Assembly (NCBI GenBank): GCA_036561005.1
Contig: DATBQE010000117.1
Span: forward strand, 48,242-112,241
DNA from: PKWO01 sp036561005
Lineage (GTDB): Bacteria > Pseudomonadota > Gammaproteobacteria > Burkholderiales > Burkholderiaceae_D
Reading direction: 5' to 3'
Length of the DNA stretch: 64,000 bases
Under the pieces are notes generated by a model. That model was not told the origin of the DNA, ran no database searches, and worked only from the letters and a program-made list of their open reading frames with translations. Below, piece by piece: positions 42,339 through 51,379 of this stretch. Position 1 is the stretch's first letter. Each line of letters begins with the position of its first letter. A program made the position numbers and the translations under genes.

Positions 42339-45300
42339 TTACGCTGCAGCGGAAACCGCTTCGGACAAGTTCCACGCATCAAGCACAGCCTGTTCCAGCG
42401 ATGCAGGCGCAGTAGCCTTCAATTGCAAGCGTGCGACGACAGCGTCGATGACGCTCTCGCCGGCAGTTGCCTGCGCACCGCCCTGCAGCTGACGCAAAAC
42501 CAGGCCGAGCAAACGTTGCTGTGCGCGACGGAGGGCGTCGAGCGCATGCAGGCGCAAGCCTTGCTGCGCCGCCGGCCCGGCGGACACGGTCAATGCGCGT
42601 TCAAGCACATCGATACCGGCAATGCGACGCAAGCTCATGCCGGTTTGCAGCAACGCCGGCAGCCCCAGAGCGGAGGGACGTTCTACCGTCAACGCGGCAA
42701 ACAGGAAATCGGCCATGCCTTCAATCGCTTCGACTGCGGCACGGGCATGGTCGAAGGCACTCTGCCCCGCTGCGGTCAGCGACAGCAGTTGCGCGGCACT
42801 GTCGGCGTTGCCGAACAAGGCCGTCAGTTCCTTCAAGCCGCCCGAGGCCACCAGTTGTTCGGCAGGCACCGACAGCACGCCGCCGATCACGGACTTCTGC
42901 AAAGCGCGGGTGCGTGCATCGAGGTCCTTTGAGACCCCACAAGGGATTTCCAGCGCATGCGCGTCGAGCGTTGCAAATAGCGGAGCGAGATTCAAGGCGG
43001 CCGACGACTGCGCCCAAGCCAGAATCACGGCGCTTTCTTCCACCTGATGCTTGGCCGCCAATTCGACCAGCATGAGCGGGCCGCAACGATTGACGGCTTC
43101 GTTGGCCAGTACGGTCGCCAGAATGGCGTTAGCCAGGGGATGGGCGAGCGCGTCACGCTTGGCGACGAGGCCTTGTGGGAAGTAAGGCGTCAACAGCGTC
43201 TTGGCCCAGTCATGCTTGAGCAGCGGCAACGCGGACAGGATGCGCTTGTAACGGTTCTTGACGTTGGCGATCACGACCGCCAATTCAGGCGCCGTCAGGC
43301 CGATGCCCTCCGACTTGCGGCGCGCCAGTTCGGTCACCGAGGGCAATTGTTCGAGCTCGCGCGAAATCACACCTTCGGCTTCCAGGTTGGCGATCAGGGC
43401 GGCATAGGCGTCCTGCACCTCGACTGCTCGCTGCGCCTGCTCTTCGCGCACCAGCAGATGGGTTTGCAAGGTGTTGTCACGAAGTACCAACGCTTCAATG
43501 TCGGTTGTCAATTCGTTGAGCACACGGTTGCGTTCTGCTTCGGTGAGCGTGCCGGCATTGACTTCCGTGTCGAGCCATATCTTGACGTTGACTTCATGGT
43601 CCGAACAATCGACACCGGCCGAATTATCGATCGCGTCGGTGAAAATATGACCGCCCTTGAGCGCGAATTCGATACGCCCGGCCTGCGTCGCACCGAGGTT
43701 GCCGCCTTCGGCAACCACCTTGCAGCGCAGTTCGTTGCCCGATACGCGTATCGTATCGTTGGCGCGGTCCTTGACTTGCGCGTGGCTCTCGGTCGAGGCC
43801 TTGATATAGGTACCGATACCGCCGTTGTAGAACAGATCAACCGGCGCCAGCAGGATAATGTGCAACAACTGTTCCGGCGTGACGCTGGTTGCGGTCGTGC
43901 CGAGCGCGGCTTGCGCTTCGGCAGACAATTCGATCGTGCGTGCCGAACGCGGCCACACGCCGCCACCTTTGGAAATCAGCGACTTGTCGTAGTCGTCCCA
44001 CGACGAACGCGGCAGGGCAAACATGCGCTGCCTTTCCTCGAACGAGCGCGCCACGTCCGGCGTCGGGTCGATGAAGACATGGCGGTGATCGAATGCCGCC
44101 ACCAGCTTCAACTGGCGCGACAACAGCACACCGTTGCCGAACACGTCGCCCGACATGTCGCCGATGCCGACCATGGTGATCGGCGTGGTTTTCAGGTCGT
44201 GGCCGATTTCGTAGAAGTGGCGCTTGACTGCTTCCCACGCGCCTTTGGCGGTGATGCCGAGCTTCTTGTGGTCGTAGCCGTTCGAGCCGCCCGAGGCGAA
44301 AGCGTCGCCCAGCCAAAAGCCGCGCTTGACGGCGATGCCGTTGGCGATGTCGGAGAAGGTGGCCGTGCCCTTGTCGGCCGCCACCACAAGGTAGGGGTCG
44401 GCGTCGTCGTAGCAAACCGTTTGAGCGGGCGGGACGATCTGGCCGCGCACCCGGTTGTCGGTCAGGTCGAGCAGGCCGGCAATGAACAGGCGATAGACTG
44501 CTTCGCCTTCATGCGCAATCGCTTCGCGTGTGCCGTCCTTGGGCATCAGCTTGCAGACGAAACCGCCCTTGGCACCGGCCGGCACGATGACCGCGTTCTT
44601 GACCATCTGCGCCTTGACCAGGCCGAGCACTTCGGTGCGGTAATCTTCCATGCGATCGGACCAGCGCAAACCGCCGCGCGCCACCGGTCCGCCGCGCAGG
44701 TGCACGCCTTCGAAGCGGCGCGAGAACACGAAAATTTCGCGATACGGGCGCGGCTCCGGGAGGAACGACAATTGGCTGCTGTCGAATTTGAATATGATCG
44801 TGTCGCCGGTCTGCGCATCCTGGAAGTAGGAAGTACGCAAGGTTGCGAGGATGAGGTCGGCGATGCTGCGCAGGATATCTTCGGTATCGGCGTGATTGAG
44901 GTCAGGCAGTTGCTGCTTCAAGGCGTGGATGGCAGCGGCGCCTTCCGCACGCTGCACGGCGCTCAGGGACGGATCGAAGCGTTTGATGAAACTCTCGACC
45001 AGCGTGCGCGCCATGCCCGGTTGCTTGCGCAGGCAATCGGCGATGTAACGCAGGCTGAAACGGCTGCCGGTCTGGCGCCAATAACTCGAATAGGCGCGAA
45101 TCACCTGCACTTCCTTCTGGCGCAAGCCGGCCTCGATTACGAGCCCGTTCATGCGCCCGTCTTCCGCTTCGCCGTTGAACAGCGATTCGAACAATTCCTT
45201 GGCAGCGTCGGCCACGTGCGGTTGCGCCAGCTTGGTTGCACTTTGCGCATCCACGGTCAGACAGGTGACGAAGAACGGTGTGCCGTCCAGCCCGGTCAGG

Positions 45301-47039
45301 GCATAAGTCTGTTCACGATCGACCGCCACGCCGGCGTTGTGCAAGCCGGGCAGGATTTGCGACAGCGACGGCGCGCTGTTGGCCGACAGCAGACGAACGT
45401 TGACCGATCCGCGCCAGCCCAATTCGATGTGGACGCCGATTCGAGCCGAGCGCAGACTGCCGAACATGCTCAAATCATGGAACGCCGTTCTCGGCGACGT
45501 CGCGGCGATGTATTCCGCCGGCAGGCTCATGCACAATTTGCGCAGGCCGGTGCGCAATGCGGCGTCGCCGGTTTCATCGATCAATGCGTCGAAGCTGGTG
45601 TGCCAGCCTTCGATGGCGGCCAGCAAGGGCCGCTGTATGTCGCCTTCCAGATCCAGATGCGGGCGCGCCGCCTTGGCGATCAGGTAGAGCCGTGCCAATG
45701 GTCCTTCGGCAAGATACGTATGCACCGTGACCTCGGTGGCGCCGGCCAGATTGCGCACGCTTTGCGACAAGGTGTCGGCCAGGCTGGCGCTGTAGCGCTC
45801 GCGCGGCATGTAGATCAGCACATTGAGGTGCCGCCCGTACACATCGCGCCGCGCGAATACTTTGGCGCGCGGTTGTTTGTACAGTGCGACCACCGCGCCG
45901 CTGACTTCGGCCAGCCAGGCCGGCGACGCTTCGAGCACCTCGGTGCGCGGCAGCGATTCGAGGATTTCAATGAACTTCTCTGCGCGAAAACCTTCCTGGC
46001 GCACACCGGCCAGACTCAACACTTCCTTGATGCGCCCGCGCGCAAATGGCAACTGCGCCAAAGGTGTGGCGGCAGCCGCGCGCGAGAACAAACCGACGAA
46101 ACAATGTTCGCCGACGATCTTGCCGTCGGCACCCAAATCGCGCACGCCGATGAAATCGAGTTTCTGGTCACGGTGCAGCGTCGACTGCGTATCGGCCTTG
46201 ACCACGGACAGCGAGCTAGGCCGGTTTGCCTGCGTCACATAGTCTTCCGGAATACCGGCCAGGCAGGTGTCGTAGATCGGGTGGCTGGTGTCGCGCAGCA
46301 CGCCGATGCGGCTGGGCAGGTCGCGCGCCAGCTTTCCTTCGCCGGGTACAACGCGGTAATAGGCATAGCCGAAGGCTTCAAAGCCGCCGAGTCTGGCCCA
46401 TTCCAGGAAAGCCGCCAGTTCCGCGCCTTCCGCAGGTATCTTCAATGAGGCAGTGGCGACGGAGGACATTTTTTCCAGCATGGCAGCGGCGTCACGATGC
46501 ACGGCGGCAGCGTCACCGGCCACCGAACGCACGTTGTCAATCAGGTTGGCCAACACGGGCGCTGTCAATTCTTCGGACAACAGGCACAATACATAGGATT
46601 CGAGCGGGTCCTTGCCGGTGTTGGCACGTTCCACATGCGTGACGCGGCCATCGGCGTCGCGCCGCACCGACAGCACGGCGTTGAGCACAGCGCGCGATGC
46701 GATGTGCATATTGCGCAAGGCCATGACGATGGAATCGACCAAGAAAGGCATGTCCGGGTTGGCGATCAGCAACGCCGTTGCACCGGCGCTGTGTCCGCCC
46801 GTATAGCGCAAGGCGCCGATACGGCATCCGGTCGGCGCACCGGCCAAAACTTCGGAAAAACTTTGCCACAAGGCCGAAGCCAGCGTCTCGGGCGCGATGC
46901 CGGCGAGGTCTTCTTCCTCGACCGAGGCGAGCCAGGTTTCAATCACGGCGGCTGTGGGCGATTTCGCGTCCTTGGCGTCGACGGCCGCCATGACCAGGTT
47001 CAATGTTTGCTTGCGCAAGTCTTCTATGTGTTGGTTCAT
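42339..47039 (-). CDS. gdhB: NAD-specific glutamate dehydrogenase (large, about 180-kDa class)
   Basis: The 1,566-aa protein has the layout of the large bacterial NAD-GDHs: a long N-terminal regulatory part with ACT-like regions, a central catalytic domain (FVFSRRFEGVHLRGGPVARGGLRWSDR, VKNAVIVPAGAKGGFVCK), the nucleotide-binding part (ITMVGIGDMSGDVFGNGVLLS, GGIGTYIK, VVAEGGNLGATQAGRIEFALKGG) and a helical C-terminus. It deaminates glutamate to 2-oxoglutarate. The ATG at 47039 (MNQHIEDLRK) with GGAG upstream is the start; a longer frame runs into repeat copy C. Lying between the arginine transporter and astE, it completes arginine carbon flow into the TCA cycle. Confidence 0.95.
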   Translation of the reverse strand: MNQHIEDLRKQTLNLVMAAVDAKDAKSPTAAVIETWLASVEEEDLAGIAPETLASALWQSFSEVLAGAPTGCRIGALRYTGGHSAGATALLIANPDMPFLVDSIVMALRNMHIASRAVLNAVLSVRRDADGRVTHVERANTGKDPLESYVLCLLSEELTAPVLANLIDNVRSVAGDAAAVHRDAAAMLEKMSSVATASLKIPAEGAELAAFLEWARLGGFEAFGYAYYRVVPGEGKLARDLPSRIGVLRDTSHPIYDTCLAGIPEDYVTQANRPSSLSVVKADTQSTLHRDQKLDFIGVRDLGADGKIVGEHCFVGLFSRAAAATPLAQLPFARGRIKEVLSLAGVRQEGFRAEKFIEILESLPRTEVLEASPAWLAEVSGAVVALYKQPRAKVFARRDVYGRHLNVLIYMPRERYSASLADTLSQSVRNLAGATEVTVHTYLAEGPLARLYLIAKAARPHLDLEGDIQRPLLAAIEGWHTSFDALIDETGDAALRTGLRKLCMSLPAEYIAATSPRTAFHDLSMFGSLRSARIGVHIELGWRGSVNVRLLSANSAPSLSQILPGLHNAGVAVDREQTYALTGLDGTPFFVTCLTVDAQSATKLAQPHVADAAKELFESLFNGEAEDGRMNGLVIEAGLRQKEVQVIRAYSSYWRQTGSRFSLRYIADCLRKQPGMARTLVESFIKRFDPSLSAVQRAEGAAAIHALKQQLPDLNHADTEDILRSIADLILATLRTSYFQDAQTGDTIIFKFDSSQLSFLPEPRPYREIFVFSRRFEGVHLRGGPVARGGLRWSDRMEDYRTEVLGLVKAQMVKNAVIVPAGAKGGFVCKLMPKDGTREAIAHEGEAVYRLFIAGLLDLTDNRVRGQIVPPAQTVCYDDADPYLVVAADKGTATFSDIANGIAVKRGFWLGDAFASGGSNGYDHKKLGITAKGAWEAVKRHFYEIGHDLKTTPITMVGIGDMSGDVFGNGVLLSRQLKLVAAFDHRHVFIDPTPDVARSFEERQRMFALPRSSWDDYDKSLISKGGGVWPRSARTIELSAEAQAALGTTATSVTPEQLLHIILLAPVDLFYNGGIGTYIKASTESHAQVKDRANDTIRVSGNELRCKVVAEGGNLGATQAGRIEFALKGGHIFTDAIDNSAGVDCSDHEVNVKIWLDTEVNAGTLTEAERNRVLNELTTDIEALVLRDNTLQTHLLVREEQAQRAVEVQDAYAALIANLEAEGVISRELEQLPSVTELARRKSEGIGLTAPELAVVIANVKNRYKRILSALPLLKHDWAKTLLTPYFPQGLVAKRDALAHPLANAILATVLANEAVNRCGPLMLVELAAKHQVEESAVILAWAQSSAALNLAPLFATLDAHALEIPCGVSKDLDARTRALQKSVIGGVLSVPAEQLVASGGLKELTALFGNADSAAQLLSLTAAGQSAFDHARAAVEAIEGMADFLFAALTVERPSALGLPALLQTGMSLRRIAGIDVLERALTVSAGPAAQQGLRLHALDALRRAQQRLLGLVLRQLQGGAQATAGESVIDAVVARLQLKATAPASLEQAVLDAWNLSEAVSAAA

Positions 47040-47163
47040 CTGTTTCTCCAATGTGATGAAGTGTGCTCCATCATGCGTATTAAAATTCTCCGTGCGCGAT
47101 CGCATCGTGAAGCAATCGCGGCGCGAACACCGGTAAGCGTTCGCGGGAATGCAGGAAAAAGGG

Positions 47164-47275
47164 CGCTCCATCAATCCACTGCGCGACCCAATCTCGGCCC
47201 TGCGATGCTTACTGTAATCAACTACAGTTGCGCTTCTTGAACCGAGCTTCTGCCGCGCGCTGCGATTTCTAGAGC
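47164..47275. repeat. dispersed structured repeat, copy C
   Basis: It is related to copies A and B but in opposite orientation: on the minus strand it reads GCTCTAGAAATCGCAGCGCG ... AAGCATCGCAGGGCCGAGAT ... GTCGCGCAGTGGATTGATGG. The central stem is ACTGTA/TACAGT (47211-47216 and 47223-47228), still paired although its sequence differs from the other copies. It lies between the transporter ATPase gene and gdhB. Confidence 0.7.
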
Positions 47276-47281
47276 ACCCTT

Positions 47282-47301
47282 GCAACCTTGGATAAGGTTG
47301 C
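47282..47301. terminator. 8-bp hairpin next to repeat copy C
   Basis: GCAACCTT-GGAT-AAGGTTGC is a perfect stem with a 4-base loop, but no U-run follows on either strand. It is probably an RNA structure in the operon gap. Confidence 0.4.
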
Positions 47302-47403
47302 GAAGGTGCGCACTCTTACAATTTGCTACTCCGTCCATACAGGTTTTCCAGGGAAAAACCGGTCTGTTTTTATGGCGCTACGATACGCTTTTTCAGTCCG
47401 CAT

Positions 47404-48189
47404 TTAATTCGTTATTTGCCCCAAAAACGCGCGTATACGTTCGTTTTTCGTATTACCGAAGAATTCTTCCGGTGGCGCTTCGACAAGTATCTGCCCATGC
47501 TCGAAGAAAATCACACGATCAGCCACTTCGCGGGCGAAACCCATTTCATGCGTGACAACAATCATGGTCATGCCGGAGCGCGCCAGATCCTTCATCACAT
47601 CGAGCACTTCCTTGATCATTTCAGGGTCCAGCGCCGAGGTCGGCTCGTCGAACAGCATCACTTTGGGCTGCATCGCCAGCGCGCGCGCAATCGCAACACG
47701 CTGCTGCTGCCCGCCCGACAACTGATGCGGGTATTTATGCACGTGGTCCGACAGCCCGACCTTCTTCAGCAACGCGAGTGCAGCAGTTTCGGCTTCGGCG
47801 CGCGATGTCTTGCGCACGCGGCGCGGCGCCAGCGTGATATTGTCGAGCACGGTCAGATGCGGGAACAGATTGAAGCTCTGGAACACCATGCCGACTTCGC
47901 GCCGCACGGCGTCGATATGCTTCATGTCGGAATTCAATTCGATGCCGTCGACCACGATGCGCCCGGCATCGTGCGTTTCCAGCCGGTTCAACATGCGCAG
48001 GAAGGTCGACTTACCGGAGCCGGAAGCGCCGATGATGACGGCAACTTCGCCCTGAAAGAACGCGGTCGACACATTCTTGATGACGTGAAAGGCGCCGAAA
48101 TGCTTGTCGACGTTTTCCGCAACAATGAGCGGTGCCCTATCGGGCGCAGCACTCGCGGTGATGGTAGAGGCCGTCATGGTTTCATTCAT
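47404..48189 (-). CDS. polar amino-acid ABC transporter ATP-binding protein (arginine/ornithine type)
   Basis: The 261-aa ATPase has Walker A GASGSGKST, Q-loop VFQSFNLFPHLTVLDN, signature LSGGQQQRVAIARAL, Walker B VMLFDEPTSALDPEM and the switch His in IVVTHEMGFAREVADRV, typical of the GlnQ/HisP/AotP group. The substrate, basic amino acids, is inferred from its place in the arginine-catabolic block. An ATG at 48189 is preferred; a TTG at 48195 overlaps the permease stop. It energises the single permease encoded just upstream. Confidence 0.9.
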   Translation of the reverse strand: MNETMTASTITASAAPDRAPLIVAENVDKHFGAFHVIKNVSTAFFQGEVAVIIGASGSGKSTFLRMLNRLETHDAGRIVVDGIELNSDMKHIDAVRREVGMVFQSFNLFPHLTVLDNITLAPRRVRKTSRAEAETAALALLKKVGLSDHVHKYPHQLSGGQQQRVAIARALAMQPKVMLFDEPTSALDPEMIKEVLDVMKDLARSGMTMIVVTHEMGFAREVADRVIFFEHGQILVEAPPEEFFGNTKNERIRAFLGQITN

Positions 48190-48191
48190 CT

Positions 48192-48974
48192 TCAATGATG
48201 GTTTTGTACATCCATTTGCCGTTCCAGCGCGTTCGACACCTGGGTCAGGATTGTAGTCAGCGCCAGGTAGATGATCGCCGCCGTTATCAGCGAAGGCACC
48301 GGCTGGTAGGTCTCGGCCTTGACGCGATTGGTTGCTGTCATCAATTCCACAACGCCTATCAGTGTCACCAGACTCGTATCTTTCAGCAAGGACACGAAAT
48401 TATTGACCAGCGATGGCAATGCGACGCGAAAGCTCTGGGGGAACACGATATAAAGAAAGGTTTGAAACGAACCCAGACCGAGCGAGCGCGCAGCTTCCGT
48501 TTGCCCCTTGTGGATGGCCAGAATGCCGGCACGTATCGCTTCGGCGTTGTAGGCACCCACATTGATCGCCAGTGCGGCGATCCCGGAATTGAAGTCGGAC
48601 AACTGGATCGGCAATAATTCCGGCACCGCGAAGAATACGAAAGAGATCTGCACCAGCAAAGGTGTGCCGCGTATGACCCAGATGTACAACCCGACGAACC
48701 AGCGCACCGGAGGAAAGCGCGACAACTTGCCGAGCGCCGTGAGGAGCCCGATCAGGATGCCGATCAACCCGGACACGATGGTCAATTGCACAGTCAGCAA
48801 GGTGCCCTTGGCAAACTGCTCGGCTGCAGGGCCGATCGGGTCCGGCATCCAGCTCAAGATTGCCGAAAGACTCCACAGAAAGAGCACCATTGCGGCCGCC
48901 GACATGCTGATCGCCGCCGCACTTCGCTTTTCCCGCGACCATGTTCGCGGGAACAATGACAACGCCTGTTTCAA
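48192..48974 (-). CDS. polar amino-acid ABC transporter permease
   Basis: The 260-aa HisM/GlnP-type permease has an N-terminal membrane segment, then LLTVQLTIVSGLIGILIGLLTALGKLS, LYIWVIRGTPLLVQISFVFF and the EAA-type loop EAARSLGLGSFQTFLYIVFPQSFRVALPSL. It uses a TTG start with AGAGGGG seven bases upstream. Most arginine importers have two permease genes (Q and M); here only one is present, so the channel is probably a homodimer. Confidence 0.9.
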   Translation of the reverse strand: MKQALSLFPRTWSREKRSAAAISMSAAAMVLFLWSLSAILSWMPDPIGPAAEQFAKGTLLTVQLTIVSGLIGILIGLLTALGKLSRFPPVRWFVGLYIWVIRGTPLLVQISFVFFAVPELLPIQLSDFNSGIAALAINVGAYNAEAIRAGILAIHKGQTEAARSLGLGSFQTFLYIVFPQSFRVALPSLVNNFVSLLKDTSLVTLIGVVELMTATNRVKAETYQPVPSLITAAIIYLALTTILTQVSNALERQMDVQNHH

Positions 48975-49004
48975 TCGATTGCCCCTCTAAGGTCGTTCAA
49001 GCGA

Positions 49005-49778
49005 TCAGTTGCAACGGATGTCTTCGCCGAAGTACTGCTTGGACAAGGCCGCGTAGGTGCCGTCGGCCATCAGTGCCGCGGTGGCTTTGTTCACTGCATC
49101 GACCAGGCCGTTATTGTTCTTTTTGACTGCACCGGCGATTTTTTCCACAAACAGGAATTCGCCGGGATGCATGCCCGCCTTGGGATTGGCATCAAGTGCG
49201 GGTTTGACGGAAAAGCGGTCGGTCACCCAGGCGTCGACGCGGCCGGCCATGAGGGCCGACAAGGCGTCGGTATTCTCGGGGAAGGTTTTGACTTCCTTGA
49301 CACCGGGAACGGTCAACAGATTTTTGTAATACGTCGTGCCCACTTGCACGGCAACGATCTTGCCCGACAGGGTCTTGGCATTCTTGATGTTGGGGTCCTT
49401 GGCCACGATGACGCCGCCGCTGCAATATTGCGGCGCAGTAAATGTCACTGCCTTGGCGCGCTCCTCGGTGATGCCGAACGACGCCATTACGAGGTCCCAA
49501 CGGTCTTGTCCCAGCCCAACGAGCAGCGAATCAAACGGGATGGCCTTCCACTCGATCTTCAGGCCCATCTTCTTGGCGATTGCTTCCGCCAGGTCCACTT
49601 CAAAGCCGGACAGCTTGTCGCCCTTGTAGTAATTGAACGGCGCGTAGGCACCCTCGGTGGCGACAATGATCTTGCCGTCAGCCTTGATCTGTTCGATCGT
49701 ACGCGCGTTCGCGACAGCACCGGCCAGCAGTGCGGCGGCAGCGGCCGTGGCGGCCAGCAGGAATTTCAAACTCTTCAT
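49005..49778 (-). CDS. periplasmic amino-acid-binding protein (arginine/ornithine type)
   Basis: The 257-aa protein has a signal peptide (FLLAATAAAAALLAGAVANA) and an SBP_bac_3 fold: IIVATEGAYAPFNYYKGDKLSGFEVDLAEAIA, PFDSLLVGLGQDRWDLVMASFGITEERA and VDAWVTDRF. It binds a polar amino acid and delivers it to the neighbouring permease. The ATG at 49778 follows GGAGGAAAC, a strong ribosome binding site. It lies 252 bp after astB, long enough for a promoter of its own, though none was clear. Confidence 0.9.
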   Translation of the reverse strand: MKSLKFLLAATAAAAALLAGAVANARTIEQIKADGKIIVATEGAYAPFNYYKGDKLSGFEVDLAEAIAKKMGLKIEWKAIPFDSLLVGLGQDRWDLVMASFGITEERAKAVTFTAPQYCSGGVIVAKDPNIKNAKTLSGKIVAVQVGTTYYKNLLTVPGVKEVKTFPENTDALSALMAGRVDAWVTDRFSVKPALDANPKAGMHPGEFLFVEKIAGAVKKNNNGLVDAVNKATAALMADGTYAALSKQYFGEDIRCN

Positions 49779-50030
49779 GTTTCCTCCAATAGTTGTTCGA
49801 TGTGGCGACAAGCAGATGCAAATTCAGAATCGGGAACTGTCTGCTGCCCTCCAATTGCCATGCAAAAAGCACGCCCAATTGGTTTAGCCGTCAATCATAG
49901 CCATAATTTGGCGACAAATTCATAGCACAGGCATCGTGACACGCATTTCTTATTTTTTTATTGGGAAATTCCGGTTTTTTACGCTCTTTTCTGTGGTTTC
50001 CATGCCGCACCATACTGCTCGGTTCCGGTA

Positions 50031-51377
50031 TCAGCGATACAAGCCCGGCAAATTCAGGATTGTGCTCAATTCATCGAGGGCCGTGTTGATCTCAGTCGCC
50101 AGGCTTGGGTCTGCCAGGTCTGCCGGTTCCAGGCGATCACGGTAATGCTTGCCGGCCCATGCCACCAGCTTTTCATACAACGCGTCGCTCATCAGCACAC
50201 TCTGGTGCACGGCGGCCGCCTCTGCAGGCGACAGGGCCACGCGCAGACGCAGGCAGGCAGGGCCGCCGCCGTTGCGCATGCTCTGGCGCAAATCGAAGTT
50301 GAGCAATTCATCGATCGGACCGCCGGAAGCGGTCATCTGCTCCAGATAACGCGCCACGGCCGCATTTTCCTGGCATTCCTGCGGCACAACCAGGGCCATC
50401 TTGCCGTCCGGCTTGGACAATAACTGGCTATTGAACAGATAGCTCGAAACCGCATCGGCCACGCTGACCTGGTCGTTCGCCACCCTCACCGGCTTCAATT
50501 GCGCGCCGTGTTCACCCTGGGCGGCCATCGCTTCGCCCAGTGCCGCCAGCGCCGCCTGTTCGTCGATGAAGGCTTGCTCGTGGTAAAACAGCACGTCGCC
50601 GTTGGCAACCGAAATCACATCGTTGTGGAACACGCCCTGGTCGATCACTTCGGGGTTCTGTTGCACGAACACGGCGCAACCGTCTTTTAGACCATGCAGG
50701 CGCGCCACGGCCTGGCTCGCTTCCAGTGTTTGGCGTGCGGGAAACTTGCGTGGCGCAGGTGCGGCGGCATCGAATTCGACGCGTCCGTAGACAAACATTT
50801 CGACACCCGATGCGCCATGGGTGGCGCACAGGCGGCCATGATTGGCCGCGCCCTCATCGCCGAAGGCCGGCGTGCCGGGCAACGCCGCATGCACGGCAAA
50901 GTGACGTTGATCGTGGAAAATTGCGCGCAGGCTGCGCTCGGTCTGGGCATGCTCGTAGGAACGGTGCAGCTTGCTGTTCAGGTTGGCCACGGTCAGGTGC
51001 ACCTTGCCGTCTTGCGTGTCGGCAGATGGGCTCACTGTTGCCGCATTGGCCGTCCACATCGGCGAAGCCGAATACGCACACGACAGAATGGCCGGCGCAT
51101 CGCGGAAGGCCTTGGCGATAACGTCGGCGTCGCTGCCGGTAAAGCCCACGCTGCGCAGTAATGCAAAATTGGGGCGGCATTGCGGCGGCAGCAAGCCCTG
51201 GGCAAAGCCGCGCTGCGCCAGCGCGCGCATCTTGGCCAGCCCCTGCAATGCGGCCTGGCGCGGGTTCGACACGCTCTTGACGTTGTTGAACGAGGCCACA
51301 TTGCCGAACGAGAGACCGGCATAGTTATGCGATGGGCCCACCAATCCATCGAAGTTGTATTCGCGAACGTCATTCAT
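50031..51377 (-). CDS. astB: N-succinylarginine dihydrolase
   Basis: The 448-aa protein has the AstB amidinotransferase-fold motifs: FDGLVGPSHNYAGLSFGN, LLPPQCRPNFALLRSVGFTG, SPSADTQDGKVHLTVANL, DEGAANHGRLC (catalytic Glu), HNDVISVANGDVLFYHEQAF (catalytic His) and the nucleophile Cys region GGGPACLRLRVALS. It converts succinylarginine to succinylornithine, CO2 and two ammonia. The ATG at 51377 lies two bases after the astD stop, with GGAG upstream. Confidence 0.96.
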   Translation of the reverse strand: MNDVREYNFDGLVGPSHNYAGLSFGNVASFNNVKSVSNPRQAALQGLAKMRALAQRGFAQGLLPPQCRPNFALLRSVGFTGSDADVIAKAFRDAPAILSCAYSASPMWTANAATVSPSADTQDGKVHLTVANLNSKLHRSYEHAQTERSLRAIFHDQRHFAVHAALPGTPAFGDEGAANHGRLCATHGASGVEMFVYGRVEFDAAAPAPRKFPARQTLEASQAVARLHGLKDGCAVFVQQNPEVIDQGVFHNDVISVANGDVLFYHEQAFIDEQAALAALGEAMAAQGEHGAQLKPVRVANDQVSVADAVSSYLFNSQLLSKPDGKMALVVPQECQENAAVARYLEQMTASGGPIDELLNFDLRQSMRNGGGPACLRLRVALSPAEAAAVHQSVLMSDALYEKLVAWAGKHYRDRLEPADLADPSLATEINTALDELSTILNLPGLYR

Positions 51378-51379
51378 GT

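Larger units (their letters stand above)
47040..47403. other. 364-bp gap upstream of gdhB
   Basis: It contains structured repeat copy C (47164-47275), an adjacent 8-bp hairpin (47282-47301) and AT-rich sequence after the ABC ATPase gene. No coding region is supported. Confidence 0.5.

Noticed and set aside
43047..46448. 1,133-codon plus-strand open frame
   Set aside because: Antisense to the NAD-GDH gene, which has unmistakable family motifs; open only because of GC-rich codon usage.
47040..47285. Upstream extension of gdhB by 82 codons
   Set aside because: The extension is translation of structured repeat copy C and spacer; the family N-terminus and a GGAG ribosome binding site support the start at 47039.
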